NCBI GenBank assembly: GCA_012727955.1
Contig: JAAYGB010000021.1
Coordinates: 1-64,000, forward strand
Source of the DNA: Bacillota bacterium
Lineage (GTDB): Bacteria; Bacillota; Limnochordia; DTU087; JAAYGB01
Reading direction: 5' to 3'
DNA length: 64,000 bases
Numbering within the stretch: the stretch's first letter is position 1; each line of letters starts with the position of its first letter. A program made the position numbers and the translations under genes. The notes beneath the pieces were generated by a model. It was given only the letters and a program-made list of their open reading frames with translations. It searched no databases and was not told the DNA's origin. Positions 38,249-47,124 of this stretch are shown here, in pieces.

Positions 38249-39211
38249 ATGAGTTTGAACAATGACATTGATATCCAATCAGCAAAGGAAACGGTAGACC
38301 TCCGGGGTGGATCCCGCCTTGCCTATGGGGCTCTAATCCTGGCAGTGGCTGCTGTTTCCTTTGCTGCCGTTTTGGTGCGGCTTACCGATGTGTCTCCCAT
38401 TGCCGTTGCCTTCTACCGTCTTTTCTTTTCTGCTGTGGTCCTAGTTCCGGTCTGCTGCAGTGAGGTGCGGCGGTATCGCCGGGAGGGACAGCTAACGGCC
38501 CAAGGGAAGAACTTTGCCTTGGCGGCACTGTCGGGAGTGTTCTTGGCGCTGCATTACTATACCTGGTTTCAATCCCTGCGTCTGACCACCGTCGCCAGCT
38601 CCACGGTGCTGGTGACGCTGCATCCCTTCTTTGTGTTAGGCATCTCGTGGCTGTTGTGGCGGGAGCCCGTCAGTTCCAAGCTGATTGCCGCCCTGGCGGT
38701 AACCCTAGTTGGGGGATATATTATCGGCAGTCAAGATCTTCAGGCATCGCAGCAATATCTGGTGGGGGATCTGTTGGCCTTGGTGGCCGCGGGTTTCATG
38801 GCGGGATATTTGCTGTTGGGGCAGGTGGTGCGGCGTGAGCTTTCCCTAGGCTTGTATGTCACCATTGTCTACGGGGTCGGCGCGTTGGTCGCGGCTTTGA
38901 TCATGGCCCTTGGCCAGGTACCCTTCTTTGGTTACTCTCTTTGGGATTATCTCATTCTCTTGGCCTTGGCCCTGGGTCCCAACCTCTTAGGACATACCCT
39001 CTTTAACTGGTCCTTGGCCTATTTGCCGGTGTCTGTGGTTTCGGTATCGGTGTTGGCGGAACCGGTGGGGGCTGTGATCTTGGCGATGATCTTCCTCCAT
39101 GAGATCCCCACGGGGGCACAGCTCTTGGGAGGCCTGATCATCTTTTGGGGAATTGGCTGGTTTGTCTTGGAGAAAAACCGGTTGCAAAGGGGCAGGCAGG
39201 TAAGGGAATAG
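38249..39211 (+). CDS. EamA/DMT family transporter
   Basis: A 320-aa permease with 10 membrane segments in two EamA repeats. The first half includes 'VLVRLTDVSPIAVAFYRLFF' and the second half 'NWSLAYLPVSVVSVSVLAEP' with 'GAVILAMIFLHE'. Metabolite or amino acid export is usual for the family; no substrate can be assigned. It starts 8 bp after yfmH and is probably in the same operon, ending near the folate cyclo-ligase gene. Confidence 0.9.
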   Translation: MSLNNDIDIQSAKETVDLRGGSRLAYGALILAVAAVSFAAVLVRLTDVSPIAVAFYRLFFSAVVLVPVCCSEVRRYRREGQLTAQGKNFALAALSGVFLALHYYTWFQSLRLTTVASSTVLVTLHPFFVLGISWLLWREPVSSKLIAALAVTLVGGYIIGSQDLQASQQYLVGDLLALVAAGFMAGYLLLGQVVRRELSLGLYVTIVYGVGALVAALIMALGQVPFFGYSLWDYLILLALALGPNLLGHTLFNWSLAYLPVSVVSVSVLAEPVGAVILAMIFLHEIPTGAQLLGGLIIFWGIGWFVLEKNRLQRGRQVRE

Positions 39212-39223
39212 AGGTGAAGGGAT

Positions 39224-39808
39224 TTGGCGGCAAACAAGAGGCAGCTGCGGCAAAGGGTGCTGGCTCGACGGGATGGGCTCAGCCCCAAGGAGCGACAAGA
39301 GAAGAGTCATCAAGTGGTGACTCGCTTACTGGCCATGCCCGAAGTGCAGGGGGCCAAGGTGCTGATGGTCTATGCCAGTATGGGTAGTGAGGTGGATACC
39401 ACTGAGTTGGTTAACTGGGCCTGGCGCCAGGGCAAGAGGGTCGCCTTTCCCCTCACCGTTCCGCGAACTAAAGAGCTACTTGCCGTGCCGGTGGTAGGCT
39501 GGGAGCAGCTTAGCCCTGGCACTTTTGGTGTCCGTGAGCCGGACTTGAGGGAAGGCCAAATTCCAGGCCAGGAAATTGATGCCGTCATCGTGCCGGCACT
39601 GGCCTTTGACCCCCGGGGGTATCGGATTGGATATGGTGCTGGGTATTACGATCGTTTCTTGCCAAAAGTTACCGGTAGCAAGATAGGGATAGCCTTTAAA
39701 GAGCAGTTGCTACCGATGGTTCCCGGGGAAGTCCACGATGTTCCCGTGGATTGGGTGGTTACGGATCAAGAAACAATCCTCTGTCGGCGGGGTAGCGACA
39801 TCGGCTAG
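39224..39808 (+). CDS. 5-formyltetrahydrofolate cyclo-ligase
   Basis: A 194-aa enzyme converting 5-formyl-THF and ATP to 5,10-methenyl-THF. It shows N-terminal 'NKRQLRQRVLARRDGLSPKE', and the signature 'PRGYRIGYGAGYYDRFL' (about residue 127) that binds ATP/Mg. Start is TTG at 39224 with GAGGTGAAGG upstream. It follows the DMT transporter by 12 bp and probably shares its transcript. Confidence 0.93.
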   Translation: MAANKRQLRQRVLARRDGLSPKERQEKSHQVVTRLLAMPEVQGAKVLMVYASMGSEVDTTELVNWAWRQGKRVAFPLTVPRTKELLAVPVVGWEQLSPGTFGVREPDLREGQIPGQEIDAVIVPALAFDPRGYRIGYGAGYYDRFLPKVTGSKIGIAFKEQLLPMVPGEVHDVPVDWVVTDQETILCRRGSDIG

Positions 39809-39882
39809 AGGAGTACCTTGGACCCTTGACGCAGGGTTCTTGCCGGCGAAGTTGAAGTATTGGGAGAGGAGGTGCCGCCGGG

Positions 39883-40479
39883 ATGCAAACTCTGGCGCAA
39901 CATTTTCGGCAGGCTCCGATCATTGCCGGGCTGCGGGAAGCGGCTGAGGTAGAAGCGGCCATTGCCAAGGGCGTACAGACGGTGTTTTTCCTCGGAGGGA
40001 GTATCTTTAAGTTGCGGGATCTGGTCTCCCGGGCGGCGGACGATGGTCTGTTGACCTTCGCCCATGTGGACTTGACCACCGGAATTGGACGGGATCTCGA
40101 TGGGATGCGGTTTTTGTCCGAGGAAGTGGGGTTAGACGGCATCGTCACCACCCGCAGTCACCTGATCAGGTATGCCAAGGAGTGTCAGTTACTGACAATT
40201 CAGCGGGTTTTTCTCCTTGACTCCGAGAGCCTGCGCACTGGGATCCAGGTGATCCGCAACTCCCAACCCGATGCCGTCGAGGTGCTGCCGGCACTGGTGG
40301 TGCCCTACTGGACCGATGTTTTGGCCAAGGAGGTCCAGGTACCCATTATTGCCGGTGGACTGATCCGGGACCAGCAGGATATCGATATGGTCCTAGGGGG
40401 CCCAGTGGTTGCCGTATCCACTAGTCGAAAGGAACTGTGGCAAAGACCAGGACAGTTAGATACACGAGACGGGATGTGA
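39883..40479 (+). CDS. glpP: Glycerol-3-phosphate responsive antiterminator GlpP
   Basis: A 198-aa antiterminator that, with glycerol 3-phosphate, lets RNA polymerase read through glp leader terminators. The N-terminal 'PIIAGLREAAEVEAAIAKGV' and 'VFFLGGSIFKL', 'HVDLTTGIGRD', 'VEVLPALVVP' and 'PIIAGGLIRDQQDI' blocks are family-typical, on a TIM-like fold. Expected targets (glpF, glpK, glpD) are not in the window. It abuts a HAD phosphatase gene 5 bp downstream, which may act on a small phosphometabolite such as glycerol phosphate; that is inference. Confidence 0.9.
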   Translation: MQTLAQHFRQAPIIAGLREAAEVEAAIAKGVQTVFFLGGSIFKLRDLVSRAADDGLLTFAHVDLTTGIGRDLDGMRFLSEEVGLDGIVTTRSHLIRYAKECQLLTIQRVFLLDSESLRTGIQVIRNSQPDAVEVLPALVVPYWTDVLAKEVQVPIIAGGLIRDQQDIDMVLGGPVVAVSTSRKELWQRPGQLDTRDGM

Positions 40480-40484
40480 TAACT

Positions 40485-41273
40485 ATGCAGCTATTTGATG
40501 GATATATCTTTGACCTCGATGGAACAGTGTACCTAGGCGACGAGCTGATCCCTGGGGCGCGGGAGACCATTCTGCGGCTAAGGGAGTTGGGAAAGAAAGT
40601 AGTCTTTCTCTCGAACAAACCCTTGGAAACCCGAGCCGATTACGCGGCGAAATTGACCCGACTGGGAATCCCAACCCAGGAAGAAGAGGTAGTCAACTCC
40701 ACCTACGTCCTCGCCCAATACCTGAAGAAACGGGACCCCAAGGCCTTGACCTATGTCATCGGAGAACAGGCGCTGCTAACCGATTTAGAACGGGCAGGAA
40801 TCGCCTATACCCTCAGTCCCGACGAAGTGAACTATGAAATAGATTATGTGATCATCGCCTTTGACCGCACCTTCCACTACGACAAGCTTAATCATGCCCT
40901 GCAGGCAGTGAAGAAGGGCGCTAAGCTCATTGCTACCAATGCCGATCGGACCTGTCCCGTTCCCGGTGGGGAAGTTCCCGACGCGGCGGGAATGATCGGA
41001 GCCATTGAAGGTGTCACCGGCAAGAAGGTGGAGGTGGTCGTTGGCAAGCCCAGTCCCATCACGGTGGACATCGCCCTCAGTGCTCTCCAGGTAGCCGGTC
41101 AGGATTGCATCATGGTGGGAGACCGTCTGGAGACGGATATGGTGATGGCGCAAAATGCCGGAATTCCATCGGCTCTGGTGATGACCGGCGTTACCGATGA
41201 GGCAATGTTGGCCAGTTCTGAGATCCGTCCGGATTTTGTGTTGTCTTCGATTGCTGACTTACTGGCAGAGTAG
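40485..41273 (+). CDS. HAD-IIA family phosphatase (NagD/PGP type)
   Basis: A 262-aa HAD phosphatase with C2 cap. Motif I is '[17 protein letters not shown]' (nucleophile Asp near residue 10), motif II '[14 protein letters not shown]', then the cap, and motif III/IV 'GKPSPIT' and '[19 protein letters not shown]'. Known members hydrolyse glycerol 3-phosphate, 2-phosphoglycolate or nucleotide monophosphates. The ATG at 40485 starts the conserved domain; the frame is open upstream into glpP. It is 5 bp from the glpP stop. Confidence 0.9.
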   Translation: MQLFDGYIFDLDGTVYLGDELIPGARETILRLRELGKKVVFLSNKPLETRADYAAKLTRLGIPTQEEEVVNSTYVLAQYLKKRDPKALTYVIGEQALLTDLERAGIAYTLSPDEVNYEIDYVIIAFDRTFHYDKLNHALQAVKKGAKLIATNADRTCPVPGGEVPDAAGMIGAIEGVTGKKVEVVVGKPSPITVDIALSALQVAGQDCIMVGDRLETDMVMAQNAGIPSALVMTGVTDEAMLASSEIRPDFVLSSIADLLAE

Positions 41274-41320
41274 CTAATGGGTACCGAGCAGGGTTACCCC
41301 ATGAGAAGGGGAGGTTAATC

Positions 41321-42106
41321 ATGAACGCAGAGCTGATTCTCCGGGTCAGGCATGGGTTGGTGGAGTATTTCCATTCCCTGGGACGAAGGGATATCCCCTC
41401 GGAGAATCCAGAACCCAGGGACATTACCGACTGGGAAGGGCAAACTTCATTGTGCAAAAGGATCGATCACACTTTACTGAAGCCACAGGCCACTGCGGTA
41501 GATGTTTGTGAGCTGTGTGATGAAGCGATGGAGTATGACTTTGCCTCGGTATGTGTTAATCCCGTCTGGGTCGAGGTTGCCGCAAAGCGCCTGGAGAATT
41601 CCTCCGTTGCGGTGTGTACGGTAATTGGGTTTCCCTTGGGCGCCACCCTTCCCCAGGTCAAGGCCTATGAAGCTCGCCAGGCCCTAGAGCAGGGCGCCAG
41701 GGAAGTGGATATGGTGATTAACATCGGAGCCCTACTAGGCGGCAACTACCAGCTGGTCTATGAAGACATTAAGGCCGTGGTGGAGGCAGTCAAGGGTGAG
41801 GCCTTGGTTAAGGTGATCATTGAGTCGGGACTGTTGTCGGAGGAGAAGAAGATTGCGGCCTGTATTCTTGCCTCGGCCGCGGGGGCAGACTTCGTGAAGA
41901 CGTCGACGGGATTTAGTGGCGGTGGTGCCACGGTGGAAGACGTGGTCTTGATGCGGACGGTAGTGGGAAATACAGCGCAGGTCAAGGCCTCCGGAGGAAT
42001 TCGGGACTATCCCGGAGCGATGGCTATGATCAGGGCCGGCGCCGATCGCCTCGGTACCAGCTCGGGAGTCACCATAGCCAGGGGAGAAAGGGAAGCCAGC
42101 GTCTAA
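41321..42106 (+). CDS. deoC: Deoxyribose-phosphate aldolase with N-terminal extension
   Basis: A 261-aa class I aldolase splitting 2-deoxyribose 5-phosphate into glyceraldehyde 3-phosphate and acetaldehyde. The barrel begins at '[13 protein letters not shown]' (about residue 46); the Schiff-base Lys is in '[14 protein letters not shown]' (about 190), with 'VKASGGIRD' downstream. The first 45 residues are an extra segment compared with the usual 220-aa enzyme. GAAGGGGAGG lies before the ATG. It follows the HAD gene by 47 bp. Confidence 0.93.
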   Translation: MNAELILRVRHGLVEYFHSLGRRDIPSENPEPRDITDWEGQTSLCKRIDHTLLKPQATAVDVCELCDEAMEYDFASVCVNPVWVEVAAKRLENSSVAVCTVIGFPLGATLPQVKAYEARQALEQGAREVDMVINIGALLGGNYQLVYEDIKAVVEAVKGEALVKVIIESGLLSEEKKIAACILASAAGADFVKTSTGFSGGGATVEDVVLMRTVVGNTAQVKASGGIRDYPGAMAMIRAGADRLGTSSGVTIARGEREASV

Positions 42107-42158
42107 GTGAGGAATAGGCGGAGAAAGGTTTTCATACAGAAGGGTTTGTGGTTACATA

Positions 42159-42800
42159 GTGAGTGAGCATTTTCCTCGTATTGGTACCGATGAAGCAGGC
42201 AAAGGTGATTACTTCGGATATCTAGTAGTCGCCGGAGTGATGCTTCGCAGTAACGATGAACAGGAGCTGTTGCTCCAGGCGGGAGTCGCTGACTCGAAGC
42301 GGCTCTCCGATGGGAGAGTCAACCAACTGGCGGATCTGATTACTGCCTCCTGCTTACAAGAAATAGTGATGATTTCACCGGCCATGTACAATGAGTTGTA
42401 TCGGAAGTGTGCCAATTTAAATCGGCTCTCGGCCTGGGCCCATGGTAGGGTGATTGAAAATCTCTTGGCGAAACACCCCTGTGATTTAGCGATTATCGAC
42501 CAATTTGGCAGTGAGCAAGTGGTACTAGATGCCCTGCAAAGGCGGGGTCGGCGGATCGAGATCCAGCAGCGGCCTCGAGCTGAAGCCGATGTGGCAGTGG
42601 CCGCGGCTTCGATTCTGGCCCGTTCGGTCTTCGTCAAGACTCTGGAGCGATTATCAAAGCAGGTGGGGATGACGCTGCCTAAGGGTGCAACGCACATTAT
42701 TGAACCGGGCAAGAAATTGGTGGCTGCCAAGGGTCCGAAGATTTTAGAAAGTGTAGCAAAACTGCATTTCCGCAGCACCGACCAAATCTTGAAAGGGTAG
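42159..42800 (+). CDS. rnhC: RNase HIII-like nuclease lacking the N-terminal domain
   Basis: A 213-aa type-2 RNase H. The start 'IGTDEAGKGDYFGYLVVAGV' carries the RNase HIII signature (catalytic Asp-Glu), and 'VADSKRLSDGRV', 'IDQFGSEQVVL' and 'EADVAVAAASILARSVFV' follow with further acidic residues. Bacillus RnhC is about 310 aa because of an N-terminal TBP-like substrate-binding domain; here it is missing, since the catalytic motif starts at residue 8. The GTG start has a weak Shine-Dalgarno. Hybrid RNA:DNA cleavage is expected, with possibly altered binding. Confidence 0.85.
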   Translation: MSEHFPRIGTDEAGKGDYFGYLVVAGVMLRSNDEQELLLQAGVADSKRLSDGRVNQLADLITASCLQEIVMISPAMYNELYRKCANLNRLSAWAHGRVIENLLAKHPCDLAIIDQFGSEQVVLDALQRRGRRIEIQQRPRAEADVAVAAASILARSVFVKTLERLSKQVGMTLPKGATHIIEPGKKLVAAKGPKILESVAKLHFRSTDQILKG

Positions 42801-42805
42801 TCGGG

Positions 42806-44365
42806 ATGGTTCCCAAAGGGGATGTCGAAACCAGGATGCTCCCTTTGGGTCTCAGCCGAAACTCGGAAAATGAGGTGTTACTGTTGCCCAGAAGGTTGCA
42901 GTGGTCGTGGGTGGTGATTTTGCTTATCGTCTTGGCCCCAGTGACGGTTCTTGCGGCCCAGTCCTTTACGGAACCGTCGGAACCCGTGGATTTGGCCAAG
43001 ATCCAGGTAATGCTATCGGGCTTTCAACGGGCCTTTAGCTTCCCAACGCAGTTCTCTGCCGATGTGGTTGTCTCTCTCCAAGGACAAATTGAACCCTTGA
43101 GTATGGAACTGGCGGGAACTTTGGAGGTCTATGACCAGGATCTGTATCGCTTTAGTTATTACAGTCCCGATAATCTGGCCGGTCGCCGGGTTGTGGTCAG
43201 TGACGGTTTGGGATATGCCTATTGGACCAACAAAGGAGAATCGGGGGATTGGCTCTACTATCCCCAAGGGGTGGGTTATCTCATCCCGATGGTGCGGCTG
43301 GCCAGTCTCGGCGAATACCTTGGGTCGCTGCTGGTATTGACGGCCCAGAGAGAGGTTTGGTCAGGACAGGACGTTCTGGTCTTGGATATCATTCCCGACC
43401 CGTCGGTGCTTAAGCAGAGGGAACAGCAGGAACCAACGGTAGTCCCCTGGACTGGACGGGTATGGCTGGATTGGCAGCGGGGGGTTCCTCTGCGCTATGA
43501 GCTCAGCGGCGATCAGTGGCGGGAGATTCTTGAGGTCAGCCTAGTCCAACGGGATGATGATAGCGGCCAAATTACCGCCTTTACCCTCAGCGGAGTAGGC
43601 CATCCCTCGGGGGAGCAATTGGTGGCGGTCTTCCGCCGTCACGATGATCACCGGTGGTTTCCTACCATGATTCGAGTGACCTCGGAGATGGCAACCATGG
43701 AGATGCAGCTAAGTCAGGTGGAGTGGGACCAACATTGGGAGCGCAGGGATCTGGAAGTAGCTCTGCTGGAGGAAATGCGGATTAACCTACAGACAGGACA
43801 GGCTGCCAGGGCAGAGGGCGATTTCACCAAAATGGCCCAATCCTTTACCAAGGTAGTACAGTTGGATCCCTATAACATTGCCGTTCATTTGGACCTGGGG
43901 TATGCCTACTTGATTTTGGGCGACGATGTCAAGGCAGAGGCCCACTTACAGCAGGCCCTGATGCTTGACTCGAAGCTGGCTGTGGCTTATAACAATTTGG
44001 CCTACTTGTATATCGAAGGGAACCGCCATATCGCTAAGGCAGTATCCCTAGCAGAAACTGCCGTTGGTCTCGAGCCCAATAACGCCGCCTACTTAGATAC
44101 TCTTGGTTGGGGTTACTACCACCAAGGGCGGTATCTGGAGGCTGTTCGGTTGTTGAAGCGAGCCCTGGCGGTGGGGGAGGATCAGCTGGATCCCCAGGCC
44201 CTGCCAGAGGTGTACTACCACTTGGCCTTAGCCTATTGGGCCAGTGGGGCCGAGGCTGCGGCGGCCAAGGCTGTGAAGGATGGCCTCAAGGCGGCAGATG
44301 TGGATAGTCCCTTTCGACAGGAATTGGTGAAACTGGCTCAGGAACTGGAGATTGATGGGGAGTAG
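42806..44365 (+). CDS. Exported LolA-like domain plus TPR protein
   Basis: A 519-aa protein. A membrane anchor or signal lies at about residues 30-50 ('WVVILLIVLAPVTVLAA'). Residues 60-300 look like a LolA/outer-membrane-lipoprotein-sorting-type beta fold ('FSADVVVSLQGQIEPLSMEL', 'VVVSDGLGYAYWTNKG'). Residues 330-510 hold TPR units ('NIAVHLDLGYAYLILGDDVK', 'KLAVAYNNLAYLYIEG', 'NAAYLDTLGWGYYHQGRYLE'). It probably lies outside the membrane and binds a partner through the TPRs. Function is unknown. It begins 5 bp after the RNase HIII-like gene, so they are likely co-transcribed. Confidence 0.7.
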   Translation: MVPKGDVETRMLPLGLSRNSENEVLLLPRRLQWSWVVILLIVLAPVTVLAAQSFTEPSEPVDLAKIQVMLSGFQRAFSFPTQFSADVVVSLQGQIEPLSMELAGTLEVYDQDLYRFSYYSPDNLAGRRVVVSDGLGYAYWTNKGESGDWLYYPQGVGYLIPMVRLASLGEYLGSLLVLTAQREVWSGQDVLVLDIIPDPSVLKQREQQEPTVVPWTGRVWLDWQRGVPLRYELSGDQWREILEVSLVQRDDDSGQITAFTLSGVGHPSGEQLVAVFRRHDDHRWFPTMIRVTSEMATMEMQLSQVEWDQHWERRDLEVALLEEMRINLQTGQAARAEGDFTKMAQSFTKVVQLDPYNIAVHLDLGYAYLILGDDVKAEAHLQQALMLDSKLAVAYNNLAYLYIEGNRHIAKAVSLAETAVGLEPNNAAYLDTLGWGYYHQGRYLEAVRLLKRALAVGEDQLDPQALPEVYYHLALAYWASGAEAAAAKAVKDGLKAADVDSPFRQELVKLAQELEIDGE

Positions 44366-44388
44366 TCTAAGGGGGAGGCTGGTGGGCT

Positions 44389-45366
44389 GTGTCGGGATTG
44401 TCGCTGAAGAAACGACTGCGGGAAAGGCAAGGGTGCAGACTGCCGGCTCCCCAGGGCACCACAGCTAGGGGCGCAGGGAATTTGGCTCCACCGGAGCCGG
44501 CCCTAGATTTTCCCGGTTCCCGGATTGTCACAACCCCACAGGGCACCTATTTGCACCTGACAGAGAACCGCTCAGGCACCTTTGAGGTCGGAGGCGATCC
44601 CCAGAAGTTGTACTCCTGTCTGGAGTTACTCTATGGGGTAGGTCCCTATAATGCCCGCAAGTTGCGAGAAGAGGGATACACCGATCTTCGCTCCTTGGTC
44701 AATCATCAGCGGTGGGGGAGGCAGGCCCGGAAGTTGGTGCAGGCCATTGCCGATGGCGATATTGCCTACCTAGGGCGGTTCGGAGCCGATGAGTACTACC
44801 TCTTGGGATATTTTGGCTCCGGGGACGTGGTGTTTCTGGACCTGGAGACCACGGGCTTAAACGGAACTCGCCCGCTATTCTTGATCGGCACGATGGTTCA
44901 GCGGGAAGGTGGGTTAGCCTGCCAGCAGTACCTGGCCCGAAGTTTTGACGAGGAAGCGGCGGCGGTGGCTGCAGCCCTGGAGTTCTTAAAGGGGTATCCA
45001 GTGTGGGTTAGTTTCAATGGTCGCTGCTTTGATGCTCCTTACCTGCGGACTCGGGCTGAATACTATGGAATGTCCTTCCAGCAGCCGATCCTGCATATCG
45101 ACTTGTTAAGCGCTGCCCGAAAGCTGTATCGAGGCATCTTGCCCAACTGCCGGTTGACCACCTTGGAGGCATATTTGCTCAATCGGGTGCGCTTAGATGA
45201 TGTGCCTGGACACTTGATTCCAGACTTGTATCATCGGTTTGTGGTGGAGCAGAAACCGGAGCTGATGTTAGGCATCCTTCGCCATAACGTTGAGGACTTG
45301 TACAGTCTCTTCCAGTTGATGTCCTTGGTCAGGGAGCGACAGCAAATGGTGCAACGGGTAAGTTGA
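44389..45366 (+). CDS. yprB: YprB-type RNase H-like exonuclease
   Basis: A 325-aa protein with an RNase H-like, DEDD-type 3'-5' exonuclease fold (YprB family). 'VVFLDLETTGLNGTRPLFLI' (about residue 146) carries the first Asp-Glu, 'VSFNGRCFDAPYLRTRAEYY' the next Asp, and 'DLYHRF' follows. An HhH-like segment ('LYGVGPYNARKLREEGYTDL') precedes it, near residue 83. Start is GTG. It lies in a run of nucleic-acid genes (rnhC, yhaM, methyltransferase). Confidence 0.83.
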   Translation: MSGLSLKKRLRERQGCRLPAPQGTTARGAGNLAPPEPALDFPGSRIVTTPQGTYLHLTENRSGTFEVGGDPQKLYSCLELLYGVGPYNARKLREEGYTDLRSLVNHQRWGRQARKLVQAIADGDIAYLGRFGADEYYLLGYFGSGDVVFLDLETTGLNGTRPLFLIGTMVQREGGLACQQYLARSFDEEAAAVAAALEFLKGYPVWVSFNGRCFDAPYLRTRAEYYGMSFQQPILHIDLLSAARKLYRGILPNCRLTTLEAYLLNRVRLDDVPGHLIPDLYHRFVVEQKPELMLGILRHNVEDLYSLFQLMSLVRERQQMVQRVS

Positions 45367-45394
45367 CGCCTGGAGTGTAAACGGGAGGTTGGTT

Positions 45395-46390
45395 ATGTAT
45401 ATTCGAGATTTGCAGGAGGGACAGGGCTTCTCCAGTTTCTTCCTGGTAGCGGAAAAGCAACTGCAGTCCTTTGCCCGCAAGCCCGGCAATTTTCTTTCCT
45501 TAGTGCTTCAGGATAAGAGTGGGACGGTGCAGGCCAAGGTCTGGGAGAATGCCGATTACCTGTCCCGTTGTTTTCGGGTCGGTGATGTCGTCTACGCCAG
45601 TGGCAGTGTCGGCAGCTTTAAGGGCGAATTGCAGTTGACCATTACCGACTTGCAGAAGGCCGTCGAGGGTAGTTATCGATTGGCCGACCTAGTGCCCAGT
45701 ACCAGCCGGAGCATCGAAGAAATGAAGCGGGAAGTTCAGGCCCTTGTAAAATCCGTGGAAGACCGCTACTTGCGTCAACTTCTCGGCGTGTTCTTCGGCA
45801 ACGAAGAGATCTTTGAAGCCTTTGCTACCGCTCCGGCGGCCAAAGGCGTCCACCAGGCTTACCTGGGAGGACTGATTGAGCATACCCTTAATGTCTGGCA
45901 GTTTGCTCGGACCGCCGCTACCCTGTACCCCACCTTCGTCGACCGGGATCTTCTGGCCGTGGGAGTGCTCTTGCACGATGTTGGCAAGATCAGGGAGTAT
46001 TCCTACCAGGGTGTAATCGAAATGACCGACGTGGGAAGACTATTGGGGCATATTATCGTGGGGGCAAATTGGGTCCAGGATGCTGTTGCCAAAATTCCCG
46101 GCTTTCCCGAAGAGACCGCGCAACGAGTTTTGCATATGATTGTTAGTCATCACGGGAGATTAGAGTACGGTTCGCCAAAGCGTCCCCAGACGGTGGAAGC
46201 TTGTATCCTGCACCAAGCCGATATGATGGATGCGCAAATTGCCCACTTTTCCGAGCTGGCCCAGGCTACTGCCGAAAGCGGAGACTCCTGGAGCAGTTTT
46301 GATCGAATTATCGAAGGGGCGGTATTCATTGGTTCCAAGGGAACCAAGGGTGAGGTTGCTGCCGCCGAAGAAGAGGAGTTACCCTTTTAA
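45395..46390 (+). CDS. yhaM: 3'-5' exoribonuclease YhaM
   Basis: A 331-aa protein with an N-terminal OB-fold (residues 1-95, 'LVLQDKSGTVQAKVWENADY') and an HD domain (about 150-290, 'IEHTLNVW', 'VLLHDVGKIREY', 'HMIVSHHGRLEYG'). YhaM degrades RNA and some DNA from the 3' end with Mn. GGGAGG 6 nt upstream favours ATG 45395 over TTG 45389. The last 15 residues are acidic. It is 28 bp downstream of yprB. Confidence 0.92.
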   Translation: MYIRDLQEGQGFSSFFLVAEKQLQSFARKPGNFLSLVLQDKSGTVQAKVWENADYLSRCFRVGDVVYASGSVGSFKGELQLTITDLQKAVEGSYRLADLVPSTSRSIEEMKREVQALVKSVEDRYLRQLLGVFFGNEEIFEAFATAPAAKGVHQAYLGGLIEHTLNVWQFARTAATLYPTFVDRDLLAVGVLLHDVGKIREYSYQGVIEMTDVGRLLGHIIVGANWVQDAVAKIPGFPEETAQRVLHMIVSHHGRLEYGSPKRPQTVEACILHQADMMDAQIAHFSELAQATAESGDSWSSFDRIIEGAVFIGSKGTKGEVAAAEEEELPF

Positions 46391-46391
46391 G

Positions 46392-47000
46392 ATGTCATCA
46401 CAACACTACTTTACTGCACAACCGGAAAGCAAAACCGATGAGAGGGAGATCACTGCCTCCCTGCGGGGAAAAAGCTATCGGTTTGTCACCGATGCTGGAG
46501 TGTTTTCCAAAGGGCATGTTGACGAAGGTACCCGCCTGTTGATTGAGACTGTGGAGTTTCCCGCCTCCGGTTTGATCTGTGATCTTGGCTGTGGCTATGG
46601 TCCCATTGGACTGGTGGCCGCGGACCAATCTCCGGCCTGTATGGTGCACCTGGTGGATGTCAATGCCAGGGCTGTGGCCTTGGCAGAGCGTAACCTAGAG
46701 CTGAACAATGTGACCAATGCTGAGGTGTTTCTGGGAGACGGTTTTGCTCCCCTGCCCGCCGGAAATTATCACCTGATTCTCACCAATCCTCCCATTCGGG
46801 CGGGAAAAAAGGTGGTCTATCCTCTGGTGGAAGAAGCCTACCAGCGATTAGAGCCGGGAGGCCGTCTCTGTCTGGTGATTCGCACCAAGCAGGGGGCCAA
46901 GAGCATGGAGAAGCACATGGCCAGCCTCTTCGGCAACGTCGCTACCTTGGCTAAGGATAAGGGATTTCGGATCCTGCAGTCGGTGCGCGCATCCCAGTAG
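46392..47000 (+). CDS. Class I SAM methyltransferase, RsmC-like
   Basis: A 202-aa methyltransferase of the MTS (RsmC/YbxB) group, predicted to modify guanine N2 in 16S rRNA. Motif I is 'ICDLGCGYGPIGLVAA' (about 62-77), motif II 'LVDVNARAVALAERN', and the catalytic motif is 'LTNPPIRAGK' (about 127-136). It starts 1 bp after the yhaM stop without a close Shine-Dalgarno, so it depends on coupling; an open frame from 46230 lies inside yhaM and is rejected. Confidence 0.88.
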   Translation: MSSQHYFTAQPESKTDEREITASLRGKSYRFVTDAGVFSKGHVDEGTRLLIETVEFPASGLICDLGCGYGPIGLVAADQSPACMVHLVDVNARAVALAERNLELNNVTNAEVFLGDGFAPLPAGNYHLILTNPPIRAGKKVVYPLVEEAYQRLEPGGRLCLVIRTKQGAKSMEKHMASLFGNVATLAKDKGFRILQSVRASQ

Positions 47001-47062
47001 GAGGCCCCTTAGGAAGGGAGCACCTACGACAAGGAACCGGTGGCTGAAGGAGGAATAGGTAA

Positions 47063-47092
47063 GTGAGGGGTGTCCTTGGGGGCACCCCTTAG
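47063..47092 (+). other. Leader micro-ORF overlapping a hairpin
   Basis: AAGGAGG (47047-47053) is followed 9 nt later by GTG and a 9-codon frame ending at TAG (47090-47092). AGGGGTGTCC (47066-47075) pairs with GGGCACCCCT (47080-47089), so the frame sits in a 10-bp hairpin just upstream of the DUF58 gene. It may be an attenuator-like leader or chance. Confidence 0.35.
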
Positions 47093-47124
47093 TGCTACCT
47101 GGGGATAGGGGGGAAGGAGGCCCG

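Noticed and set aside
42806-44365. The LolA-like protein as proof of an outer membrane.
   Set aside because: A LolA-like fold also occurs in Gram-positive lipoproteins, and no other outer-membrane marker is in the window.
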